DNA from: Flavobacterium petrolei
Lineage (GTDB): Bacteria > Bacteroidota > Bacteroidia > Flavobacteriales > Flavobacteriaceae
Length of the DNA: 64,000 nucleotides
Direction of reading: 5' to 3'
NCBI RefSeq assembly: GCF_003314435.2
Contig: NZ_QNVY02000003.1
Coordinates: 186,001 to 250,000, forward strand
The position numbers and the translations under genes were made by a program. Within the stretch, counting starts at the first letter, position 1; each line of letters begins with the position of its first letter. Positions 1-9,317 of this stretch are shown here, piece by piece. The notes beneath the pieces were generated by a model. That model did not search any database. It saw only the letters and a list, made by a program, of their open reading frames with translations, and was not told the DNA's origin.

Positions 1-1
1 C

Positions 2-160
2 CAAGAAGATAAAATAAAAAACATTCAAGCGCTATCAGAAGTTACAGACAGAAAAATAATGGAATTGCTTAATAAAGACCAGAAGGAAAAATATACTGCA
101 ATGAATGAAGAAGCAAAAAATCCAAAAAAATCGAAAGCTAAAAAGAAAGCTAAACAATAA
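2..160 (+). CDS. C-terminal fragment of a small Lys-rich protein
   Basis: The reading frame enters from the left edge and stops at the TAA at 158-160, giving the last 52 residues of a protein whose start lies outside the window. The tail is strongly charged and ends in a Lys/Ala run (KSKAKKKAKQ). The stretch with TDRKIMELLNKDQ and EKYTAMNE resembles the helical repeats of small Spy/LTXXQ-like periplasmic proteins, but that is only an impression from a fragment. The next gene starts 33 bp downstream on the same strand, so the two may be co-transcribed. Function unknown. Confidence 0.6.
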   Translation, partial: QEDKIKNIQALSEVTDRKIMELLNKDQKEKYTAMNEEAKNPKKSKAKKKAKQ

Positions 161-193
161 TTTTTTTGTTAAACACAAAAATTAATTCCCAAC

Positions 194-1096
194 ATGAGAA
201 AAATTTTTTACTATTTAATTTTTGCTGTTGTAATCACTTCATGCGCCACGAATCCTCACAAAAAGAGTGAGAAAATCTACGACTCTAAACTAAAAACGCT
301 TAAAGAAACTATTTCTAAAAAGGAATCACAACCACTACCGATTATCCCTCGAGTAATAATAAATGTTGACACTTTATACACCAAACAATTGCACACGTAT
401 AAAGACACAATATTCAAAATGGGTTCAACACCACTAGAAAATGGAATTAATACGGAATGGATTGGAACTGTAAATTTTAATTTGAGAAAACCCAATTTCA
501 TTATTATCCACCATACCGCACAAGATTCATTACAACAAACTATAAAAACGTTTACAAAGATAGAGGCTCAAGTTAGTTCTCATTATGTCATTTCGGACGA
601 TGGTAAAGTGGTTCAAATGTTGAATGATTATCTTAGAGCTTGGCACGCAGGAAATGGTTCTTGGGGAAAAAATACTGATATTAATTCCACATCAATAGGA
701 ATCGAACTGGATAACAACGGAACTGAGCTGTTTTCTGAAGCGCAAATTAATAGTTTATTGGCGCTTTTGACTAAACTGAAAAAGGATTATAATATACCAG
801 CACAAAATATCATTGGTCACGCGGATATTGCTCCAACCAGAAAAAAAGACCCTAGCGCATTATTTCCATGGAAAATTCTTGCGGAGAAAGGATTTGGAAT
901 TTGGCCTGATGAATATTTAGAAACAGCTCCTGCTGATTTTAATGTAGAACAAGGATTGCGAATCATAGGATATGACACAAAAAATTTACCAGCGGCAATT
1001 ATGGCTTTCAAACTCCATTTTATTCAAACTGAAGTCAACGATCTTTTAGATGAAAAAACAATAAACACTATTTATTCTATTTATAAAAAACAATAA
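194..1096 (+). CDS. N-acetylmuramoyl-L-alanine amidase lipoprotein (Amidase_2/AmpD-like)
   Basis: Predicted to cleave the bond between N-acetylmuramic acid and L-alanine in peptidoglycan. The N-terminus is a lipoprotein signal: hydrophobic residues 4-14, then a lipobox ITSC with Cys17. The amidase domain runs from about residue 95 to 225. It shows IIIHHTA (His106, His107), a WHAG block near 150, SIGIELDN near 168 and IIGHADIAPTRKKDP (His209, Asp219), which match the Zn ligands and substrate-site residues of Amidase_2 enzymes. The last 75 residues look like a helical peptidoglycan-binding tail. At 300 aa it is longer than AmpD because of the lipoprotein linker. It probably acts in the periplasm, anchored to a membrane. 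It is followed by a strong terminator at 1119. Confidence 0.88.
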   Translation: MRKIFYYLIFAVVITSCATNPHKKSEKIYDSKLKTLKETISKKESQPLPIIPRVIINVDTLYTKQLHTYKDTIFKMGSTPLENGINTEWIGTVNFNLRKPNFIIIHHTAQDSLQQTIKTFTKIEAQVSSHYVISDDGKVVQMLNDYLRAWHAGNGSWGKNTDINSTSIGIELDNNGTELFSEAQINSLLALLTKLKKDYNIPAQNIIGHADIAPTRKKDPSALFPWKILAEKGFGIWPDEYLETAPADFNVEQGLRIIGYDTKNLPAAIMAFKLHFIQTEVNDLLDEKTINTIYSIYKKQ

Positions 1097-1118
1097 TTAT
1101 TAGTACAATCAAACTATA

Positions 1119-1157
1119 AAAACGGTTTTTTGAATCATTCAAAAAACCGTTTTCTTT
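1119..1157 (+). terminator. Rho-independent terminator after the amidase gene
   Basis: A perfect 17-bp inverted repeat (1119-1135 with 1137-1153; AAAACGG...CCGTTTT) is followed by a T-rich tail. It lies 22 bp after the amidase stop and fits that transcript. The arms are A/T-flanked, so it could also work on the other strand. Confidence 0.85.
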
Positions 1158-1221
1158 TGCAATAATGTCACATCAAACGTAGTCAATACCCTATTGCAAA
1201 TGGTTTCCGCAGCGAAAACTT

Positions 1222-1262
1222 AATAAAAAAAACTGCCAAAATACTTTAGAGTATCTTGGCAG
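1222..1262 (-). terminator. Terminator after the porin gene
   Basis: Read on the minus strand, CTGCCAAGATACT pairs with AGTATTTTGGCAG (1233-1262) and is followed by a run of eight T (1224-1231). It lies 27 bp after the porin stop codon and is a typical intrinsic terminator. Confidence 0.85.
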
Positions 1263-1289
1263 CAAAAAAAAAAAAATATTATTGAGGAA

Positions 1290-2339
1290 TTAGAAAGAAT
1301 AGGTTGTTGCCAATAAAGCATAAGCGGTAACACCTTTTGGAGCAGCATCACTATTCGAAAAGATATCTTGAGATGCTGTGTCTACACGAAATTCAGGAAT
1401 AATAGTTAGGTTTCCTACTTTATAATTTAATGATAAAGTATTCCCTACCACACTTGTTCCTGCTAGTACACCAAGACCCGCTGTAGCTTCTTTAGCATCC
1501 AAATATTCTAATCTGTAAGCCAAACTCAATGATTCTTTCAATGCTAAATTTGCGTATCCAACTAAAGAGAACCATTCACCATCTAAGGCACTATCAAAAT
1601 CATTGTTAGTCATTGCGTACGTTCCATTAAATCCTAATGAAAAGGCATCACTCAGTTTTTTTGTTCCAACGAAGTCAAACTGCGTTTTATTTTCATCAGA
1701 AGATGGGTTGCTGCTACCTGAAGTCACATTAAAATAAGCACTTCCTGTATCTCCTAAAAAGGCAATTTGTCCAATGAAAGTTTTCTGAGAAGAACCAGCC
1801 TCTATAGCAGTTTTGAAATCAGTTGGGTTTGAAACTCCAGCCATAAAACTGACCTTTCCCGCTGTATACTGTGCTTTTACACCCGTATTAAAAAATGGTC
1901 CGTAAGTAAACGCATAGGACATACTGTAGTTTTTATTATCAACTGCGTCCAACAATTCATATCCAATGTGTGTTCCAAAACTTCCTGCAGTTACTTTGAA
2001 TTTGTCTGAGAACTCATAGGTAAAATTCAATTGCTTAATCATAAAAGTAGTCGAATCGTCATTATACGTAAATTGAGCGGCTCTGCTACCAAAACCCAAA
2101 TCAACAAAAACAGAAGCTTTCCCCATTTTATGAGAAGCTTCAATGGAAGCCATTCCCAATTCAAATGAATTATGAGAATTTGTAAAACTGGTTAAGCTAT
2201 TATCTATTCCGGAAAAATCATATTTGTAATAAGCATCTGCTGATCCCGCAAAAGTAGTAGCAGGTGCCGGTGTTGTTTCTTGTGCAAATGTTAAAGTTGT
2301 AGTTAGCAATAATGCTATGGCTGCTAATTGGTTTTTCAT
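1290..2339 (-). CDS. OmpL-like beta-barrel porin (BBP2 family)
   Basis: An outer-membrane protein of 349 aa. Residues 1-19 form a Sec signal peptide ending in TFAQ, the usual Bacteroidota cleavage site. The mature part has alternating hydrophobic and polar strands, many Gly/aromatic residues, a short Pro/Thr/Ala linker (TTPAPATT), and a final Phe (TTYSF) typical of barrel proteins. Blocks such as GSADAYYKYDF near the N-terminus and YGPFFNTGVKAQYT in the middle match what I know of the putative beta-barrel porin-2 family. The substrate cannot be read from sequence. It is monocistronic, with its own terminator and a long, empty upstream region. Confidence 0.8.
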   Translation of the reverse strand: MKNQLAAIALLLTTTLTFAQETTPAPATTFAGSADAYYKYDFSGIDNSLTSFTNSHNSFELGMASIEASHKMGKASVFVDLGFGSRAAQFTYNDDSTTFMIKQLNFTYEFSDKFKVTAGSFGTHIGYELLDAVDNKNYSMSYAFTYGPFFNTGVKAQYTAGKVSFMAGVSNPTDFKTAIEAGSSQKTFIGQIAFLGDTGSAYFNVTSGSSNPSSDENKTQFDFVGTKKLSDAFSLGFNGTYAMTNNDFDSALDGEWFSLVGYANLALKESLSLAYRLEYLDAKEATAGLGVLAGTSVVGNTLSLNYKVGNLTIIPEFRVDTASQDIFSNSDAAPKGVTAYALLATTYSF

Positions 2340-2952
2340 CTTTAGTTGGATTTAGTTAGTAATCTAGTTGGTAATTTTTTGGCTTTGGTTAATACTATTT
2401 TGAAATTCAGGAACTCGGTATTTTAAGAAAAAAATGTTTTTTAACACCTTTTTAGACCTGAAATTTCCTTTTATCTGAGGCGAATTTATTAACTTTTATT
2501 TCACTAAAATTACTATTTACAACTTTTTTACCTTGATTTGAGAAGAATTATCAATAACGAAAAATGAACAAAAAAAAATGGATATTCCATATTTATAAAG
2601 AACTATTTTAAAAATTCAATAATCACAATTTTAGATAAACACCCTAATTTTTTATAAATAATTATTAAGCTTAATTAAAATACACATGTAAATATCAAAT
2701 ATTTAAATAAAATAAAACAACATACCCCTTAAAAATAGGGGTGTATTTTTTTTACTAATCAAAAACACGAAAACGATATTTATATAAAAACATTAGATTA
2801 AGATTTCATAAATTGATTCAATTGTACTAAAATTTAAACTCATTAAACCAATAATTAAACTGTGATTCCATCAGGTTAGATCCCGCTTATTTCTCTGTTT
2901 TTTTATGAAAATTTTAATAGCATAAAAAATCCTTTTTCATTAAATTTATGAG
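2340..2952. other. 613-bp AT-rich intergenic region
   Basis: No open reading frame of note. Both flanking genes are transcribed away from it, so it should hold two divergent promoters. I found no full TTG-N19..23-TAnnTTTG match on either strand. The only structure I see is the terminator-like hairpin at 2732-2756. Confidence 0.5.
2732..2756 (+). terminator. Orphan terminator-like hairpin
   Basis: ATACCCCT pairs with AGGGGTGT around a TAAAAAT loop and is followed by a run of eight T on the plus strand. No plus-strand gene precedes it inside the 613-bp gap. It may end an unannotated small RNA or be a relic. Confidence 0.45.
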
Positions 2953-3258
2953 ATGATTCGATTACTAATTAAGTTTTCCGTTTTGCTATTATTTGTCGCT
3001 TTTTCCTGCCTTTGGTTAAGCGATAAATTATCCATGCTTTCAAATGAAAATAATCAGGATTTATACGAACAAACCGAAAAAAATGCAGAAGAGAATACCT
3101 TAGAGAGTAAATCTAAAACCCTCTTTCTTGCTTCAATTGAAAGTATAAATTGTTTTGAATACGATTCTTTTGAGAGTAGAAAAATCAATTCTCTCGATTC
3201 GTTTCAAATCAAAGAGTTTGTTTTACAGAATCTGACTCCACCACCAGAACAAGCTTAA
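2953..3258 (+). CDS. Small membrane-anchored protein, unknown function
   Basis: A 101-aa protein I do not recognise. Residues 1-24 are a hydrophobic segment (IKFSVLLLFVAFSCLWL) that may be a signal anchor; it contains AFSC but no Gly/Ser/Ala context beyond that, so a lipoprotein reading is possible but not convincing. The rest is acidic and Asn/Glu/Ser-rich (NENNQDLYEQTEKNAEEN), predicted mostly helical or disordered, ending TPPPEQA. The next gene starts 79 bp downstream on the same strand and is also exported, so a two-gene envelope unit is possible. Confidence 0.55.
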   Translation: MIRLLIKFSVLLLFVAFSCLWLSDKLSMLSNENNQDLYEQTEKNAEENTLESKSKTLFLASIESINCFEYDSFESRKINSLDSFQIKEFVLQNLTPPPEQA

Positions 3259-3337
3259 ACCCATTTTTTTATTAAAACATTATTAATCTATGTTCCAATC
3301 CAAAAATAGAGGCATAGAAACTCCTAATTATACACAC

Positions 3338-3817
3338 ATGAAAAATTTATTTATAGCGTTCACATTTTTATTTACTACGTCTTTACTTGCTCAAACACAT
3401 CAAATAGTCAAACATAATGGCGAAACGATGGATGTAAACTTTATTAAAAAAGAAAATAATATAGTGTATTACACTTTACCGCAAAGTGCTGAAGAAAAAA
3501 CAATCAGTCAATATGCCGTGTCACAGCTGAATGAAAAATCAAAAAGTGCTTCTGCAATCCTATCTGAAAAAATTCAACTGAATGGAAAATCTGACTATAA
3601 AAAGGTTGTTGTGCTAGAGAAACATCAAACTGAAGGATTGACAGAATCTGGAATAATCACGAGCTTTTACGGTGGATTAAAAGGAGAATCACCTTTATCA
3701 TTTTCAGATAGCGGTGAAAAACGATTGAAGGAGAATGCTGCACTAAAAGAATCTCCATTTATCGTAATTATTTCCAATAATCCGAAAGATTTAAAAGCTA
3801 TATTATATACCTATTAG
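3338..3817 (+). CDS. Secreted protein of unknown function
   Basis: I place the start at the ATG at 3338, which opens a clean Sec signal peptide (MKNLFIAFTFLFTTSLLAQ, cleavage after AQ). An in-frame ATG at 3290 would add 16 polar residues before the signal and is unlikely. The mature protein of about 140 aa begins with HQIVKHNGETMDVNFIKKE, the kind of beta-rich start seen in many secreted Bacteroidota proteins that begin 'dxixlknGexixgkvxki'. Beyond that I recognise no family. It ends 62 bp before a strong bidirectional terminator. Confidence 0.65.
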   Translation: MKNLFIAFTFLFTTSLLAQTHQIVKHNGETMDVNFIKKENNIVYYTLPQSAEEKTISQYAVSQLNEKSKSASAILSEKIQLNGKSDYKKVVVLEKHQTEGLTESGIITSFYGGLKGESPLSFSDSGEKRLKENAALKESPFIVIISNNPKDLKAILYTY

Positions 3818-3879
3818 TAGAACAAAATAATAGCTACCTATTGGCAACTGCCATTAATATGTAGTTATTCAATAAAAAA

Positions 3880-3932
3880 ATCGAGAACAGATTTGTTACA
3901 ATTACAAATCCTGTTCTCGATTCTTTATTTAT
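3880..3932. terminator. Bidirectional terminator between convergent genes
   Basis: ATCGAGAACAG-ATTTGT pairs with ACAAATC-CTGTTCTCGAT (3880-3922) with one bulged base. A T-rich tail follows on the plus strand and seven T follow on the minus strand. It can serve the secreted-protein gene and the aldehyde dehydrogenase gene, which converge here. Confidence 0.85.
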
Positions 3933-4005
3933 AAGACATCCTAAACACTTGTATTCTAGACCAAATCTGTATTGAAATAGTCTTGTTCCTGTTACCGATA
4001 ATCGT

Positions 4006-5358
4006 TTATTCGATAACTAAGGATTTCATATTCATAAATTCTTTGATTCCTATTGCACCTAGTTCTCTTCCATAACCTGATTTTTTTATTCCTCCAAAAG
4101 GAACTCTGGAATCTGAACGTACCAAAGAATTTACGAATACATTTCCCGCTTCAATTTCCCGCGACAGTTGATACGCATTTTCACGGTCTTCGGTCCAGAT
4201 TGCCGCGGCCAAACCATACCTGTGATTATTAGCAATAGCGACTGCGTCATTTGCATCTTTCGCTCTAATAATAGTAGCTAATGGTCCAAAAGTTTCTTCC
4301 TGGAACGCAACATTATTTGAATCCACAAAATCAATTAATGTGGGTTGGAAATTACAATTCTCCCGCTCTCCGCCTACAAGTAGTTTCGCTCCTTGTTGCA
4401 GTGATTTTGCCAATTGAGCTTCCAATTTTTCTGCTAAGTCCAATCGTGCTAATGGTCCCATTTGAATTCCTTGCTGTAAGGGATTTCCTTGTTGCAGCAA
4501 TTGTACTTTTTGCATAAAAAGAGCAGCGAATTCATCCGCAACTTTTTCAGTAACGATAAAACGTTTGGCACAAATACAAGCTTGACCTGCGTTCAACATC
4601 CTGGATTGTGTAGCTACAGTTGCGGCTTTTTCAAGATCAGCATCATTCAAAACTATAAAAGCATCTGAACCGCCTAATTCCATAACCGATTTCTTGATAT
4701 GCTTTCCTGCTAATGCAGCCACAGATGACCCTGCCAATTCACTTCCTGTCAAAGTGATACCACAAACACTATTCAAAGCGATGACACTTTCTACTTGAGG
4801 AATATCAATAGTAATTTCTTGGAAAACACCTTCGGGAAAACCAGCTTCTAAAAAAGCACTTTCTATTGCTTTGGCACAGCCTATAACATTTGGCGCATGC
4901 TTTAAAAGCGTCACATTGCCCGCCATAATTGCCGGAGCGGCATATCGTAACACTTGCCAGAAAGGATAATTCCAAGGCATAATGGCAAAAACAGCTCCCA
5001 TCGGATCATAAACCGACATGCTTTTGAAAGAAGTATCGTAATATTCGTCTTTCAACATTTCCGCTGCATGCTCAGCATAAAAATCACAATTTCCTGCTGA
5101 TTTTTCGACTTCTGCTATACTTTCAGAGATAATCTTACCCATTTCATTTGTAATCAGCAATCCAAATTTCTCCTTGTTTACACGGAGAATATTAGCTAGT
5201 TTAAGCATCTTGTCTGCTCTTTCTTGGAAAGAAGTTTTGCTCCAGTTTTTAAAAGCATTTTCTGATAATTGCAATTTTTGATTCAATTGCGCATTCGTTA
5301 ATACTTCATGCTCTGCAATCACTTCTTGTGAAAATGGATTTATCGATTTAAATATCAT
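4006..5358 (-). CDS. NAD(P)-dependent aldehyde dehydrogenase (succinate-semialdehyde dehydrogenase type)
   Basis: Oxidises an aldehyde to its acid with NAD(P)+. The protein has 450 aa, a little short for the family but with all core elements. PWNYPFWQ near 128 is the cofactor-binding segment, LTGSELAG near 203 the Rossmann glycine region, MELGGSDAF carries the general base Glu227, and GQACICAKR carries the catalytic Cys261. ETFGPLATI and the C-terminal [13 protein letters not shown] are also typical. The closest subgroup I recognise is the short GabD-like succinate-semialdehyde dehydrogenase of Bacteroidota, but the substrate is not certain. It has no operon partner; the upstream gene, also on the minus strand, is 136 bp away. 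Confidence 0.88.
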   Translation of the reverse strand: MIFKSINPFSQEVIAEHEVLTNAQLNQKLQLSENAFKNWSKTSFQERADKMLKLANILRVNKEKFGLLITNEMGKIISESIAEVEKSAGNCDFYAEHAAEMLKDEYYDTSFKSMSVYDPMGAVFAIMPWNYPFWQVLRYAAPAIMAGNVTLLKHAPNVIGCAKAIESAFLEAGFPEGVFQEITIDIPQVESVIALNSVCGITLTGSELAGSSVAALAGKHIKKSVMELGGSDAFIVLNDADLEKAATVATQSRMLNAGQACICAKRFIVTEKVADEFAALFMQKVQLLQQGNPLQQGIQMGPLARLDLAEKLEAQLAKSLQQGAKLLVGGERENCNFQPTLIDFVDSNNVAFQEETFGPLATIIRAKDANDAVAIANNHRYGLAAAIWTEDRENAYQLSREIEAGNVFVNSLVRSDSRVPFGGIKKSGYGRELGAIGIKEFMNMKSLVIE

Positions 5359-5494
5359 GGTATTTATATTTTAAATTCTTTACGACTTAGGTATTAGAAA
5401 TCCAGTAATCAATGAGGTAACAGTTAACTTTTTTAATTTAAAAGAAGAAACTAAAAAGATAAGCAAAAGTACGTAAATCAAGAATCTTAAGTAC

Positions 5495-7621
5495 TTATTG
5501 TTTTAAATTTGATGAATTGATTTCCATAAAGATAATGTCCAACAATTCGAATATTTTTTCTTTATCCAATGGTTTCGTAATGTAGTCCATAAAACCAAAT
5601 TGCATGATTCGCTCTCTGTCTTCAAAGGATGAATAAGCCGTTTGAGCAATAACGGGAAGTTCTGGTTTAAATACTTTTATCTGTGCAAATGCTTCAAAAC
5701 CGTTTAAGACCGGCATTTTTATATCCATAAAAACTAAACTAATATCCGGATTTTCAGCACATATAGTAACAGCTTCCTGACCGTTAAATGCTCGTAAAAC
5801 AGTGTGGTTTTTTGATTCAATAATTTTCTTTAACAACAAGAAATTGATATTATCATCTTCTGCTATCAAAATAATTTTATTCTCATAATTCCCAGAAAAA
5901 GATATTTTTTTTCTTGGCGTACTTTTTACTACAGTTTGATCATACTTTAAGGGTATAGTAAATGTAAAAATAGATCCAATCCCCATAGTCGATTTTACAC
6001 TTATTTCTCCGCCCAACATTTCAACATATGCCTTAGTAATGGACAAACCAAGTCCTAATCCTTTCATTTCGGTACTCGCGTTATCTTCAATTCTTCTGAA
6101 TCTGTCAAAGATAACTTTTGAGTAATCCTGGCTAATTCCTAAACCAGAATCTTGAATCGTAAAGACTACAACTTCTTTTTCTTTATTTATTTCATATCCA
6201 AAAGACACGAAACCTTTTTCGGTAAATTTTACTGCGTTTGTTACTAAATTTACAATAATCTGTTTCAGTTTTGTTTCATCAGTTAAGATGTTTTTTGGGT
6301 TTTTATCTGCACTTTCTACTACAAAAAACTCAATTTCTTTTTCTTTTGGAATCGTTATTTTAATAGACTTATGCAAATCGGCCATACATTTTTCTAATTC
6401 TAAGCCTTTGTAATTTGGCGTGATTTGCTTAGCATCAATTCTGGACATTTCAATTAAATCCTCAATTATTGAAACCAAACTACTTCCGCTATTTCTGATG
6501 ATTTTCAAATATTCGGCTTTCTCATTTTCTGTCAGATTAGCATCCGTCAATAAATCACTAAAACCCATAATGGCATTCATAGGAGTTCTGATTTCATGCG
6601 ATAAATTAGCTAAGAATGATGATTTTAACGTATCACTTTCCTCTGCTTTTTGCTTGGCGATTTCTAATTGCTGCCTTTGGTTATTATTTTCTTCAAAAAG
6701 ATTTCCAATATAACCAAACTCCCCTTTGGATTTTCTTAAACTATTTATCGACTCAACATTTCCAGTTTCCAAGATATTCTTGATTAACTTTAAAGGATTG
6801 TAAACCCATTTTTTAGTGTAATAAATAAAAATAAGCATGTTTATTATCGAGGCCACAACAACTATAAAAAGAATTTCTTTTGTTTTGTTATAATTTAAAT
6901 TAAAGGGTCTTTTAAAAAGGAATTTACTTACCACTTTATTTTTCCAATCTTTTAAATCCAAAAGTACAACAACAAAATCAACCTCGGGATTCACCACATA
7001 ATCAGCAGCAATCAATTTAACTTTAGAGCTGCTGATATTACCTAATGAAGACGAAAAAGTTTCATCTAAAAGTCTGGCCATAAAGAAATAGCCTGATGGT
7101 TTTGTTTTACGTTTTTTTGGATCTCCCGAAGGATGAATTGTTGCGGCAAAAACCTCAACGATACCTTCAGGAATTTTCAAATAAAATTTTTTAAGTTTAG
7201 ATTTATAAAGTACGGCCATCATCTCTTTTGGAATAAAATCAAAACTTTTAATCCTGCTTGATGTGGTCTTATTTATTAAATTCCGGTCCAAATCATAAAT
7301 TCCTATATAATCCATTTCATAGGATTCAAATTCACTTGCTATAAAATGATTGTACCAGTTTTCATCCTTAGATTTTGTAAAATTGACTAGTGCATCCCAA
7401 AACGTAACATCGATAATTGTTGCTGTAGGTGTTTTAGAGTTAAGCCTAAATAACGATCTTATTTCTCTATCATATTGCTCATAGGTAGTTTTATAAAAGC
7501 GCTCTTCTTCCTTAAGGGTATAAATATAGAGTGACGTGTATAGTAAAAAAAAGAAAACAGTCGTTGAAGCAATCAACAACAATAATTTAAAATAAGTATT
7601 TAGGCTACACAATCTGTTCAT
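5495..7621 (-). CDS. CHASE4 hybrid sensor histidine kinase / response regulator
   Basis: A membrane-bound two-component hybrid of 708 aa. Domain order: TM helix about 12-33; extracytoplasmic CHASE4-like sensor about 45-240 (IDVTFWDALVNF and MDYIGIYDLDRNL are typical blocks); TM helix about 249-268; a HAMP-like linker; HisKA with SHEIRTPMNA (phospho-His342); HATPase_c with N box, DSGLGI and GLGLGLS; and a C-terminal receiver whose phospho-acceptor is Asp633 in FMDIKMP. There is no output domain and no adjacent response regulator or HPt gene, so the phosphate must go to a partner elsewhere. An unlinked HPt gene lies at 28080-28424. The ligand is unknown. Confidence 0.92.
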   Translation of the reverse strand: MNRLCSLNTYFKLLLLIASTTVFFFLLYTSLYIYTLKEEERFYKTTYEQYDREIRSLFRLNSKTPTATIIDVTFWDALVNFTKSKDENWYNHFIASEFESYEMDYIGIYDLDRNLINKTTSSRIKSFDFIPKEMMAVLYKSKLKKFYLKIPEGIVEVFAATIHPSGDPKKRKTKPSGYFFMARLLDETFSSSLGNISSSKVKLIAADYVVNPEVDFVVVLLDLKDWKNKVVSKFLFKRPFNLNYNKTKEILFIVVVASIINMLIFIYYTKKWVYNPLKLIKNILETGNVESINSLRKSKGEFGYIGNLFEENNNQRQQLEIAKQKAEESDTLKSSFLANLSHEIRTPMNAIMGFSDLLTDANLTENEKAEYLKIIRNSGSSLVSIIEDLIEMSRIDAKQITPNYKGLELEKCMADLHKSIKITIPKEKEIEFFVVESADKNPKNILTDETKLKQIIVNLVTNAVKFTEKGFVSFGYEINKEKEVVVFTIQDSGLGISQDYSKVIFDRFRRIEDNASTEMKGLGLGLSITKAYVEMLGGEISVKSTMGIGSIFTFTIPLKYDQTVVKSTPRKKISFSGNYENKIILIAEDDNINFLLLKKIIESKNHTVLRAFNGQEAVTICAENPDISLVFMDIKMPVLNGFEAFAQIKVFKPELPVIAQTAYSSFEDRERIMQFGFMDYITKPLDKEKIFELLDIIFMEINSSNLKQ

Positions 7622-8167
7622 AAAAATTAGTACAAGTCAAAAATAGATTCTAAAAACCTTACACATAATTTTGTAGGATATGTCACTTTTTTTTGCAGGC
7701 GCAAGATAAACTTTTTTATCATAAAAAAAGCCAACCGTTCAAACAAATGTAGTTTATCACCAGCACGATTAATTATTCAGATAAAATATTCCATAACGTA
7801 ATTTGGCTATACTTTACTTCAAGATTTACTTAGTAGCGGGCATTGAAGTTTTTATCGCATTGTTTGTTTTTTAAACTTTGTTTCCTTTCAACCTCAATTC
7901 CAATTGATAATTATTCCAAAATCAAGAAAAAGCATTTCTCTTACCAACACTAAACTGAAGATTTAAAAGCACATGCAAACAAAATCATTAAATCGTTTCC
8001 TGCTTTTGGAAGTTCGTTTTAGCATCTCCGATTTAATTTAAAATTAGTAATTATTCGAAATTTAATTTATAAATTTAATCGTCCAAAAAAAACACATTTA
8101 CCTTTAAATCAAATTGTTATATGTTTAATTATTGGTATTAATTCTATTTAATTTAAAAACAAAAATC
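7622..8167. other. 546-bp intergenic region between divergent genes
   Basis: AT-rich, with no credible open reading frame. It must contain the promoters of the kinase (minus) and the HemG-like gene (plus). Minus-strand TAnnTTTG boxes occur at 7638-7645 and 7744-7751, but neither has a TTG at the expected spacing. Otherwise I see nothing. Confidence 0.45.
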
Positions 8168-8707
8168 ATGAAAATACTTATTCTTTATGGTACTACAGAA
8201 GGGCAAACCCGCAAAATTGCACATTTCATGGAAGCTATATTACATAATGCGGGACATCAGATAACAATAGCTGATACAACCGCCGAAACACCGTCAACAA
8301 ATGGATACGATGCAGTTTTAATTGGTTCTTCCATACACATGCACAAATACCAATCATCCGTCAAGCATTATATTAAAAAACATGTTGCTCATTTAAATCA
8401 AATGCCAAGTGCTTTTTTCTCAGTATCCCTTGCTGCGGCATCTGGTCTTGAGGATGAACAACGAGAAGTTCAAAAAATAACAACTCATTTTCTGGAACAA
8501 ACCGGCTGGAAGCCTTTGATGACTTCCCAAGTTGCAGGCGCCTTGAAATACACTGAATATGATTATTTCAAACGTCTTATCATGAAATTGATTTCTAAAA
8601 AAGAAGGCGGCGCAACGGATACCTCACAGGATTATGAATATACTGATTGGGATGAAGTGACAAAATTTGTAAATGAATTTTCAAATAAAATATCTAACAA
8701 GTCATAA
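8168..8707 (+). CDS. HemG-like flavodoxin-domain protein (menaquinone-dependent protoporphyrinogen oxidase family)
   Basis: A 179-aa flavodoxin-fold protein. The start is the ATG at 8168, which gives MKILILYGTTEGQT with the FMN phosphate-binding loop (GTTEGQT) directly at the N-terminus; an in-frame start at 8132 would add 12 hydrophobic residues and is less likely. The C-terminal half (VAGALKYTEYDYFKR, then KKEGGATDTS and YEYTDWDEV) matches HemG, which oxidises protoporphyrinogen IX with quinone. Length is close to the 181 aa of HemG. No heme genes are adjacent, so a general flavodoxin role cannot be ruled out. Confidence 0.75.
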   Translation: MKILILYGTTEGQTRKIAHFMEAILHNAGHQITIADTTAETPSTNGYDAVLIGSSIHMHKYQSSVKHYIKKHVAHLNQMPSAFFSVSLAAASGLEDEQREVQKITTHFLEQTGWKPLMTSQVAGALKYTEYDYFKRLIMKLISKKEGGATDTSQDYEYTDWDEVTKFVNEFSNKISNKS

Positions 8708-8760
8708 TTTATATATTTTAGCTATTAAATAAACTTTTATTCAGTGTTAACAATAACATT

Positions 8761-9255
8761 ATGAGAAAAAATCGCTACTCCCTTTTTTTAGTCCTAATAT
8801 TGACAATTACTTATTCAGTATGTTTCGCTCAAGCAAAAGCTTCAAAAGAACCGGAATACAAATACGTTCCAGACAATCAGGAATTATACAACACTATAGT
8901 TGCCATGGACAGTACTTTTTTCTACGCATACAATACTTGTGATTTAAACAAACAAGCAGCCATTTATTCAGATAATATTGAATTTTACCATGATAAAGGA
9001 GGCTTAATGACTGTTAAGCAAGACTTAATCGAGGGTACTAGAAACAACATCTGTGGTAAAGTAACCCGGGAATTAGTAAAAGGAAGTATTGAGGTTTATC
9101 CCGTTAAAGATTTTGGTGCAATAGAAATGGGGCTTCATAAATTTCATAATAATACTGAGAAAGAAAACACACCATCTCATCCCAGTAAATTTATCATTTT
9201 TTGGAAAAACAATAATAATATCTGGACTATCACAAAAGTGGTTAGTTTGCATTAA
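8761..9255 (+). CDS. Secreted NTF2-like (DUF4440-type) protein
   Basis: A 164-aa exported protein. Residues 1-24 form a Sec signal peptide ending VCFAQA. The mature part has the cone-shaped NTF2-like pattern: MDSTFFYAYNTCDLNKQAAIYSDNIEFYHDKGG is typical of DUF4440 proteins, and FIIFWKNNNNIWTITKVVSLH is the closing strand pair. Members bind small ligands or are enzymes, but no catalytic residues can be assigned here. It follows the HemG-like gene by 53 bp on the same strand and is closed by the terminator at 9274. Confidence 0.75.
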   Translation: MRKNRYSLFLVLILTITYSVCFAQAKASKEPEYKYVPDNQELYNTIVAMDSTFFYAYNTCDLNKQAAIYSDNIEFYHDKGGLMTVKQDLIEGTRNNICGKVTRELVKGSIEVYPVKDFGAIEMGLHKFHNNTEKENTPSHPSKFIIFWKNNNNIWTITKVVSLH

Positions 9256-9273
9256 TAGGCATTGCAATACACA

Positions 9274-9303
9274 AAAAAACCACCTGCAGCAGGTGGTTTT
9301 TCA
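9274..9303. terminator. Bidirectional terminator
   Basis: AAAACCACCTGC (9276-9287) and GCAGGTGGTTTT (9289-9300) form a strong hairpin flanked by A and T runs. It sits between the NTF2-like gene and the convergent carboxylase operon and can serve both. Confidence 0.88.
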
Positions 9304-9317
9304 ATTCTTATAAAATG

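Noticed and set aside
7638..7751. Two minus-strand TAnnTTTG boxes upstream of the hybrid kinase
   Set aside because: Neither has a TTG at 17-23 bp, and the box is frequent by chance in this AT-rich gap; not called as promoters.
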